From: Zoroaster sp. YZ-2022
Lineage: Eukaryota; Echinodermata; Asteroidea; Forcipulatida; Zoroasteridae
Reading direction: 5' to 3'
NCBI GenBank assembly: GCA_029582265.1
Contig: CM055816.1
Location: 82,454,472-82,518,471, forward strand
Length of the DNA stretch: 64,000 bases
Part shown: piece by piece, positions 56,512-64,000 of the stretch
Position numbering within the stretch: position 1 is the stretch's first letter
Layout of the letters: every line of letters begins with the position of its first letter
Notes under the pieces: model-generated
Databases searched by the model: none
Seen by the model: the letters and a program-made list of their open reading frames with translations, nothing else
What the model was told of the DNA's origin: nothing
Position numbers and translations under genes: made by a program

Positions 56512-58099
56512 TTGGGGAGCAGTGCAGATGGACTTTCCCGTAAATGTAAACAATGTGGCCGTGACGAGTGTCGAGATATAAATCAGATGACAGCTGAAGC
56601 AGAAAAACTTGGTGAAATGACAACAGAGATAGCAGGATCACAACACATCACTGGTAGTCAATCTGAAAATGAAGAATCAGAAACAAAAATATCAGAAATT
56701 GAAGAACTAACAGTGAATGACAAAAACAATGCTGACGATGGAAGGAAACTTGGTCAAATCCGAGTAATAGCTATTGAAGCTGAGATAACTTTGGAAGAAC
56801 TAAGGGAAGCCCAACTTAAAGAATCAGGAATGGGACAAATACTAACTGCGTTCGAACAAAATAGTGAAAGGCCCGTATGGAAGAAAATTTCAGGCTTATC
56901 TCCCGAGTTCAAAATTTACGTGTCACAATGGAAACAATTGGAGGTTAGACAAGGAGTACTATGTCGGAAATGGGAATCAGACAATGCTAAACAAGTTGAA
57001 TACAAAGTTGTATTGCCTAAGAAATTCCGTAAAATAGTACTGCCTGAACTTCATGAATCAAAGACAGCTGGACACTTAGGAGTACGAAAAACAAAGGAGA
57101 AAGTACAAAGTAGATATTACTGGGTAGGATTAAGTCAGGATGTACGTTCTTTTGTGAGATTATGTAGTCTATGTACAAGGCGCAAATCTTTCAAGAATAG
57201 GAGATCCCCACTTCAACAGTTGGTAATTGGAGATTATTTTACGAAGTGGGTAGAAGCTTATCCGATACCGGATCAGACAGCAGAAACAGTAGCTAAGAAA
57301 GTAGTGGAGGAATTTATATGTCGTTTTGGTGTACCTAGAGAATTACACAGTGACCAGAGCAGGAACTTTGAGTCAAATATTATGGCTGAAGTATGTAAGT
57401 TGCTAGGAATTAGGAAAACTAGAACTACTCCATATAACCCGAAATCAGACGGTTTTGTAGAACGATTTAACAGGACTTTAATGAATATTGTAGCGACATT
57501 AGTAGATCTTAAGAGAAATCAAAAGGATTGGGACGAACAGATACCGTATGCATTGTTTGCATTACAGAAGTGCTGTACAGGAGTCAACACAGGAAACTCC
57601 TAATATGATGATGCTAGGACGTAATGTTGAATTACCTGTAGATTTAACTATACAAGTACCCCAAGGAAAACTAGAGGATGACAGTAGTGACTATGTAGAA
57701 GAATTAAGAAGTAATTTATATAAGGCTCATGATAGGGCAAGGAGATGCCTACATGATGCAGGTGTGAAACAGAAGAAGCAATACAATCGTACAGCGGATG
57801 ACTGTAGAATTGTAGAGGGAATGTACGTATGGTTACATAACCCGATTAGGAGTAAGGGGAAATGTACTAAACTTTCCTTACCTTGGGAAGGACCTTATCG
57901 AGTAGTGAAGCAGCTCACAGATGTGGTCTTTCGCATTAAGAAGAAACCGGGTAACTTTGTTGTGGTACATGCAGATAGGTTGAAAGTATATGAAGGACCG
58001 CCTATAAAGGAATGTACTGAGAAATATGCAGAGCTTAGACAATGTAGTAATACAGAGGAGACGGAATCCAATGGGATGTGGAAATGTTGTTTAAAATGA
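56512..58099 (+). pseudogene. Ty3/gypsy integrase with internal core deletion
   Basis: The frame begins with ADGLSRKCKQCG, the usual tail of RNase H. A spacer follows, then the integrase zinc finger (LPELHESKTAGHLGVRKTKE ... CSLCTRRK). After PLQQLVIG the text jumps directly to DYFTKWVEAYPI, so about 40 residues with the first catalytic aspartate are deleted. The rest is well kept: GVPRELHSDQSRNFES (second acidic residue), TTPYNPKSDGFVERFNRTL (glutamate region). After a frameshift near 57575 come MMMLGRNVELPVDL, KKQYNRTADDCRIVEGMYVW and HADRLKVYEGP (C-terminal domain). Without the first aspartate it cannot be catalytic. Confidence 0.85.
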
Positions 58100-58167
58100 G
58101 ATATATTTAATGAATCTGTTAATTAAATGATATGTTACTGTTTATTATTTCTTAGTACAGAAATACA

Positions 58168-58683
58168 ATGGAGAATTCTCCAGCAAGTATGGAGCTGGCG
58201 GATTTCAGAGAGATCCTACGGGAGCGACGGATATTTACATGTGTGGAGTGTGGGTTGAAGTTTGGTAAGTTGAAACTTTGACCGTCACTGGATGACACAC
58301 ATGGACTACAGGAACAGGTTCTATTGCCGAAGGTGTCCCCAGAGCTATTTAAGGAGGTTCGCTTTAAAGCGACACTATCAGACAGAACATCCCAGATGGA
58401 TGGAAGAATCGCAAAGAATTCGCCCACAGATCGAACAGGTGACCCCGAAACAGATAAAAAACGACCAAGAGGAGAGACGGAGAAATGGAGAGGAACACGT
58501 GACAGCAGAGACAGAGCAAGAAGAGGAGAGAGCAGCGGAGGCAGCAATTTCGCTGATGGGTTCAGATATTGAACGAGAATTGGAGATGTTCGCATTTTTC
58601 CGCAATAATTTCATATTGAGCATAAAGTTCATAGAAACTTCTTATTATTCTACTCAACAATCCCTTATCTTCATGAGCTTTTA
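58168..58683 (+). pseudogene. Two-finger C2H2 ORF downstream of gypsy pol
   Basis: Seven bases after a splice-acceptor-like tract (TTTATTATTTCTTAGTACAG, ending 58160), an ATG at 58168 opens MENSPASMELADFREILRER and the first finger half FTCVECGLKFGKLK. A frameshift near 58277 leads to FDRHWMTHMDYRNRFYCRRC, then PQSYLRRFALKRHYQTEHPR, giving two C2H2 fingers (C..C...H...H and C..C...H...H). An acidic, glutamate-rich tail (EERRRNGEEHVTAETEQEEE) follows. The ORF takes the env position of the element and probably would be made from a spliced RNA. Role is unknown; nucleic-acid binding is inferred from the fingers. Confidence 0.65.
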
Positions 58684-58690
58684 AAAGATG

Positions 58691-58937
58691 AGAGCTTTTC
58701 AAAGATATTTTTCTTGATAATAAGTACTTGTGCTCATTTACAATGAATGAGTGAGATATTTATTTGACAGTTTTGAAATGATTTCGATTTTAATTTTTAT
58801 ACTGTACATTCCTTTAAATTGATTTGGGTTGTAATATTTAGGTCTATTACCTCCAATAAAGCACAGGTCCAATCTTTAATCTGATTTACAAGTATTGACA
58901 AGAGCACATGACACATGAACAATTTTGTCAAGAGTAG
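58691..58937. other. No recognisable feature
   Basis: AT-rich stretch after the zinc-finger ORF, containing an AATAAA-like CCAATAAAGC near 58854 that may be a polyadenylation signal. Confidence 0.4.
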
Positions 58938-59860
58938 TTACATCATAAGTATTATCTGTTTTTTTTTAAGGGTAATAGGTATGATCGCCTCCAACACGGT
59001 AAATGTCTGCCTTACTACACCTATTACTCTCTCCACATGTATGCGAACAGAGGCAATAACCCTAGTTGTCTCAACCTCCATGGCACTTAACTGTTGCTTG
59101 CCTTTAGTGAATGATGGAGTTTTGAATTCAACACCATATGTACCAAATGTGTCCTGCATGTCAAACCCTCTGTCAACCAAGACAGTGTCACCTTGCAACA
59201 GTAATTCTTTGTCACTTGTCCTGCCTCTCCAACCCTTAGAAATAAAAGTAATTGTACCTTGGGGAGAAATACTTATCAAAATACCTAACTGTATTGTGTG
59301 CTTTGTAATGTGAATATGTTTGTGATCGGGCAGAAAGTGAAGAGAGTTTCTCAATAAAAACTTCAAAACAATCTATAATACTTGAAACCTTTGGAATTTT
59401 CTTCTTAAAACATCTTGGTATTGTGTTTCTTAATTCTTCCCTTGCTGGCCAGTATACAGTCAATGGGACAAGCTGTGTACAGCAAATTTAATACATTTGT
59501 GAAAATACGAGATACAGTTGATATACATTGTATGAATATCAAAAATAAATGCAATATATTGAGTGTTCATATTAAAACGTAAACGCATTAATGTCATCAG
59601 TAGCTGCTGAAAATTAGATAAAGATTTTGAAGGTCTCAAATGAACAGATATAAGAGCCAGTATTGCTGTGAGGACATGAAATGAGGACAGACAAGTTAAG
59701 TTTTCACTTTTTCATCACTGTTCTGAAAAGAATCTTCATCAATGGAAAGTTTTGCGATCTTGGTCTTGAGCAAAGCATTTTTTTTCCACTACGTAAAGCC
59801 TGACATTCATCATTTAGAGTAGCCATGTCAGCAAATCCAAGATCTGTTTGTACTTCACGT
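58938..59860 (-). pseudogene. DDE_Tnp_4-type transposase, minus strand
   Basis: Reading leftward from 59860, REVQTDLGFADMATLNDECQ begins a coiled segment. Then come IAKLSIDEDSFQNSDEKVK, the helix-turn-helix region FQQLLMTLMRLRFN, and VYWPAREELRNTIPRCFKKK. The catalytic domain follows: [13 protein letters not shown] (first D), [41 protein letters not shown] (second D) and [14 protein letters not shown] (E). This is the DDE_Tnp_4 layout shared by PIF/Harbinger- and ISL2EU-type transposases, which cut and paste DNA. Several frameshifts and stops (near 59740, 59600, 59470, 59300) make it a pseudogene. No THAP domain is visible for this copy. Confidence 0.75.
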
Positions 59861-60294
59861 TGACTTGAAATTGTGCACATATGGAGAAGTTTTGTCTCAT
59901 ATGTGAGCGCCCTCTATATTCGAGATCTCCGCTGCAATGATTAAACAATAGCGGATTTTTTAGAAACCTCGTAAAAAAACTAGTAAACATTTTCTGCAGG
60001 ACCACCGCCAATATTTAAAAGACAAAACATTACTTTTTCATTTGATACAACTTTTTATACGGTATTTGAAACTTTACCCACCGTACTTGAACCAAATTAG
60101 GTCGTCACAATTCGGGCGATTCACAATGCGGTGCGCCCTCAAGCGGGCAGCAGGGAGAGGCCAATTTACGCGATGCATGATGGGTAAAAGTCGACATGGG
60201 ATATCTGGCATGTCTGGCGCGGCGCTTGATGGCCGGATTACACGGTTAGTTGCGAATTCTTGATTTTTATCATGCGATTACTTTATTTATAACT
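59861..60294. other. Divergent intergenic region between two transposases
   Basis: Contains a GC-richer patch (60100-60240). No repeat boundary was identified. It could hold promoters for both outward-facing genes. Confidence 0.35.
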
Positions 60295-62947
60295 ATGGTT
60301 TATTTCTGTGAGTCTGCAAAGTGCCTTGCACACACGTCCAAACTCAAAAGTATCGAGAAATACCCATGGATGATGGACATAAGGTGGGTTAAATGGCCAC
60401 GAAATGACGCTGCCGTCTCAAGATGGAAGAAGCTGATTAAGCGCGAAGGTAAAAGCAGAGACAGCAATGTTGTAGACAAACTGAACATCACAAAGCGATC
60501 AAGACTTTGTAGCAGACACTTTGACAAAGAAGACATAGACATGCACGGAAATGCCAAGTGTGACCCCAAGTACTTTGAATGGAATAATTGGGGACAGCCA
60601 ACCCAAGCAAGAACCATGTGTTTTGCAGAAACTTAACCTGGCTAGACGGCCACACTTACAGCATGTACAGGAGCTGGACGCGTTGAACGACCATCACCTT
60701 GCCCTTGGCCATGTTGGTCTCGGACATGTAGTAGTAGTAGAGCCTCATGATGCACCACCTGTTGAACTGGAAGTTACAGTGACGTCAGCATTGAGCAGAC
60801 CTGACGTTGGTCGTAAGTTTGTCAATTTTTTATCTTAGACACCCCCCTAAGTTTAATATTCCATCACAAAAGTGTACAATGTCATGAATGTTTTTTTTTT
60901 TATGGGTATGTGGGTTATGTTTGTGGTAGACCTTTCCTTTGAACGTCTATAGTAAAAACACTCTATTGTGATCCGCGGCTACTGTGATCGAGTGACCATT
61001 CTAGCAAAATTTTGGCTGATATGAAATTTTGGGCAAATTGTGTAGGCTTATTTGCCGAGTCCAGTTAAAAGTCCCAGCTAGTTGTCAGTGGAAACCTACA
61101 TGTTTATGGAGTATGCTTTTGCAGCTCCATGCCATCTTTGTATATTGATCTCTAATATTAACTAATGTTCATAAATTGTATCATTAAACAGGCATGGAGC
61201 CTCTGCTTTGTGCCAAGGTTCCACAACCCATGGATCACGACTACCTCTGCACCCCACCCATCGCCAACTTTGATTGACCAAAGTATGCAGACTGACATGA
61301 CGATGAATGACATTGAGGTGCTGGAACATCAGGCGGAGTCATCACCTCAACCACTCCCAGGGCAAGATGTGGTAGACTACGCAACGGAGACTGATGAGAG
61401 AGTCAACTTTTACACAGGATTCACATCCAAGAATGTTCTTCAAGGTAAGTTTTATTTTATTATTTTTTTGTGTAAAACAAAGGTTATCTCAGAAACCCAT
61501 GTACCGGTAAATAGGTTAATGATGTAAGATTTTCTGCGTAGGTCTAAACAATACTTTTCACCTCATTTCAAAAAAGGGTGGGAAAGAGCGGAGTGGGGGG
61601 GGGGGGACCTGTAAGCAGACAAAACAAAAAATGGGTCATACAAAAAACCTGCACAAAGGTTGTCCAAATTGAAACTCAACATTTTTTTTCAATCTTTCAA
61701 AGTTATTATTGTATTAAATTCAAGCCATTACATTTTCAGGATAGGAAGCACACAACAGTATCAAAATAAGCTTGGTTCATGGTACTGAAAGACATTTAAC
61801 CATGTGTGGACCACAGGATTTGAGTTATTGGTACTGCACCAACCAAAATGTCTTGATTTAGTGGGGAAAGTTTTTATTAAAATATATGGAAAATATTCTT
61901 AAAACCAATGATCCAAAAGTTGTTGACTGAAGTTCATTTTCTTTTGTTTCACTCACAACATTTTTCATGTTATTTTCTCTCCTTTTTTTACATGTAGGTA
62001 TTTATGATTCTATCAGTGATGGTGTTGATCGGTTACGATATTGGAGGAGCACAAGTACAAACACAGGGAAACCAGACCAGGAACAAGGTGGGAAACGATG
62101 TTCGGGCAGACAGCATCAGCTTCCACCATTTTTCCAGTTCCTCATGACACTCATCAGACTACGGCTAAACGTACCACTTCTGCTTCTGGCAGACCTGTTC
62201 CATGTAAGTAGTTCAACAGTTACAAGAATCACAATCACCTGAATTTCCTACATGCACCAAACTCTGGTACCAGCACTGCTTGTATGGCCATCTAAAGCTC
62301 ACATCAGAGGATGGATGCCATTGGACTTTAAGGCAGCATTTCCAAACACCCGTGTCGTAATAGACTGTTCTGAGTTCTTCATTGACCGACCGCGAAATAA
62401 AGATGAACAATATAAAACATACTCTCAGTACAAAAGCCACAACACTTATAAGGTTTTATTTGGAGTGTCGCCGTTTGGTGCATTCACATTTGTGTCAGAT
62501 CTGTGGTCGGGAAATGTATCAGATAAGTACTTGACCGAACAGAGTGGACTAATATAAAAACTTGATGATGGTGATGCAGTAATGGCTGACCGAGGCTTCC
62601 ACATAGAAGACTCACTTCTAAAAAAAAATGCAACACTCATAGCGCCGCCGTTTACAAGAAAATGGCATAATGGAAAAGGAAAGAGACTTAATGTTAAGGA
62701 GATAAGACAAACTAGACAAATTGCACGTCTTCGCATTCACGTAGAGAGAGCGATCCAACGCGTCAAATGTTGGCGGATCCTGAAACATCAAATCCCGGAA
62801 TCTCTACAAAACTGTGCTTCTATGATTGTAAAACTCGTTGCAGCACTCTGCAATCTGAAGGGACCATTGTTGTATTCAAAAAATGAAAAAGGTCTGAAAA
62901 AGTTAAAAGTGATTCAAAGAAAACCAGTGAAGCGTTTGAAGCATTGA
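60295..62947 (+). pseudogene. THAP-domain DDE_Tnp_4 transposase, nearly complete
   Basis: Exon 1 (60295 to about 60820) has the THAP zinc-binding domain: FCESAKC at the start, WVKWPRNDAAVSRWKKLIKR, and SRLCSRHF as the closing C..H pair, then DPKYFEWNNWG. Donor GTC|GTAAGT. Exon 2 (61192-61445) follows TAAACAG and ends with RVNFYTGFTSKNVLQ|GTAAG. Exon 3 (61999-62947) has the helix-turn-helix MTLIRLRLNVPLLLLADLFH, then the catalytic domain VVIDCSEFFIDRP (D), YSQYKSHNTYKVLFGVSPFG, AVMADRGFHIEDSL (D) and RIHVERAIQRVKCWR (E). Two in-frame stops (near 62239 and 62555) and an exon 1/2 frameshift interrupt an otherwise well-preserved protein, so inactivation looks recent. A second DDE_Tnp_4 gene lies head-to-head on its left. 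Confidence 0.8.
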
Positions 62948-63667
62948 GCATGTTGTAGACCAATTGAACCGAACAAAAACTTCAGTCCAGTACATGAAGT
63001 TCAATTTGATAAAAAGTAATCTGTGATTTGAACATTGCACTTTACTTATAAGGTGAAGATGATGTTTTGGTTAATATGTTCAAACCCCTCTGAAAATTGT
63101 TGTTTTGTAAGCAGTATTCTAAGAAGTATATTTCAAGGTAAGGCCATTTTTTTTTAATAACTTGGATTACGGAATCGCCGCTCGAAAAAATCGCGTTTCT
63201 GAAAAAAAATTAAAAAATCCCCGCCCGAAAAATCAAATTTTGTAGTAAAAAAAAAAAAAAAAAATCCACAACACTTACAACAGTGCCACCGATCGCGTAC
63301 AAAACACCATCGTGTACAAAACAATACTTTTAGATCACATTTTCTTCAAATACAACAAGATCCCTACAATACATGTACAGTAAATGTGTACACGTACCGT
63401 GAGCCAGTGAACGGAGAAAAAAATCGCGGCCGATGTATGATGGAAACCAGACCAATGTTATGCATTCACGTACAAAAGTGCGAGTCCGTTTATAGACTAT
63501 ACTATTTGCCCAAGTGCATACATTGGCCATTTAGTAACAACTACATGTAGGTGCATCGCGCGACTTGACCTCACGGCCCAAACTCATGCAATCGATTGCT
63601 GTGTCAACAAATGGTCTGTGTGTGCGAATTTGGGCAGAGCATCAGCGTGTGTGCATCTGCTCTTTAC
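62948..63667. other. No recognisable gene
   Basis: AT-rich spacer with poly-A near 63247-63264 and a repeated TCCCCGCCCGAAAAATC / TCGCCGCTCGAAAAAATCG phrase near 63175-63235. Confidence 0.45.
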
Positions 63668-64000
63668 AATGGCGGCCGCTGCCGAGACTTGGTGCATCTT
63701 GCTGCTTTTTCGGGAAGGAGCCCGCTTTCTCAAAAGAAAACTCATGAAATGCCAACTGACAGAATCGGTCAGAGATGTCCTTCTCCGTGCCGATCCGGAC
63801 AACAACAAGACCATTGACAAGGTTTCAGCGGCACCTTCTGAACAGCATCAGTTAGTAAATCCGTTCTGGACGTCCACGTGTACTTCCTTGTGTAGCGTGG
63901 CTTTAAAAGCCTTTTTTATTGTTTGCATGCTGTACGGCGCAAGTGAAAGGTCGTATTATTATTTTTGTTTCTACCAGATAAAGGAGTGTTTATTTCTATT
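63668..64000 (+). CDS. Open frame running off the window, function unknown
   Basis: An ATG in a good start context (CAATGGCGGCCG) opens MAAAAETWCILLLFREGARF, then LKRKLMKCQLTESVRDVLLR, and stays open to the window end (111 codons). The first 60 or so codons look coding, with balanced polar and hydrophobic residues. After LVNPFW the frame becomes cysteine- and tyrosine-rich, which is more like intron read in frame, so a donor may lie between 63830 and 63890. No family is recognised. Confidence 0.35.

Larger units (their letters stand above)
55951..58690 (+). mobile_element. Second Ty3/gypsy element, internally deleted
   Basis: A candidate 5' LTR promoter (TATAAATA, 56098-56132) is followed by the RNase H-integrase junction at 56512, the integrase to 58099 and a zinc-finger ORF to 58683. 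gag, protease and most RT-RNase H are missing. No 3' LTR was recognised, so limits are approximate. Confidence 0.65.

Overview
This is eukaryotic, repeat-dense genomic DNA, most likely from a marine invertebrate. The AT-rich background, GT-AG introns, CTAGGCCTAACGTTAC-like islands and the mix of transposon families would suit an echinoderm or another invertebrate deuterostome, but the species cannot be fixed from the sequence. I see no confident host gene. Almost everything recognisable is a transposable element or a remnant of one, usually nested in another. Coordinates 14120-14619 are an assembly gap of exactly 500 N.

Layout. 1-6745: a BEL/Pao retrotransposon pol (RNase H end, then linker and integrase) split by a ~5 kb composite insertion (599-5624). 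6741-10331: sequence bounded by inverted ACACTGCAAA ends, truncating the Pao integrase. 10990-12344: a Crypton-like tyrosine recombinase pseudogene. 12553-14060: two copies of a ~190 bp MITE and tRNA-like SINE heads. 14620-15062: a P-element-like transposase fragment. 15430-16841: a Penelope-like element (RT plus GIY-YIG) with a hammerhead-like terminus, and two further copies of its terminal repeat. 19293-24573: a locus of unrecognised coding remnants, with plus-strand exons and a minus-strand coiled-coil / RNase H-like protein gene, the latter split by a MITE built of 22 bp repeats.

26232-38876: a 12.6 kb interval bounded by CACTCTAAAAA inverted ends, read as a CACTA/EnSpm element. It holds two minus-strand genes: a frameshifted CACTA-type transposase with an N-terminal C2H2 finger, and a six-exon gene with phase-consistent splice sites that begins with a CIDE-N (CAD) domain. 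The element abuts a DIRS-type gag remnant. 39640-40885: a CR1/L2-like LINE 3' end. 41738-45847: a 4.1 kb DNA transposon with 33 bp TIRs and a frameshifted transposase. 46100-51700: a decayed Ty3/gypsy element containing a TTAA-flanked MITE. 51829-52258: a Tc1/mariner-type MITE.

53156-62947: a second composite block. It has a YqaJ-type exonuclease plus PHD finger gene (split by a 670 bp MITE), a deleted gypsy element with a downstream two-finger C2H2 ORF, and two head-to-head DDE_Tnp_4 transposases, the right-hand one with an N-terminal THAP domain. YqaJ plus THAP/DDE is the combination I recall for ISL2EU-type transposons. The window ends in an open reading frame (63668-64000) that I cannot assign.

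The best candidates for something new are the CIDE-N gene inside the CACTA element, the unassigned two-gene locus at 19.3-24.6 kb, the zinc-finger ORF at the env position of the gypsy element, and the 4.1 kb transposon with 33 bp TIRs.
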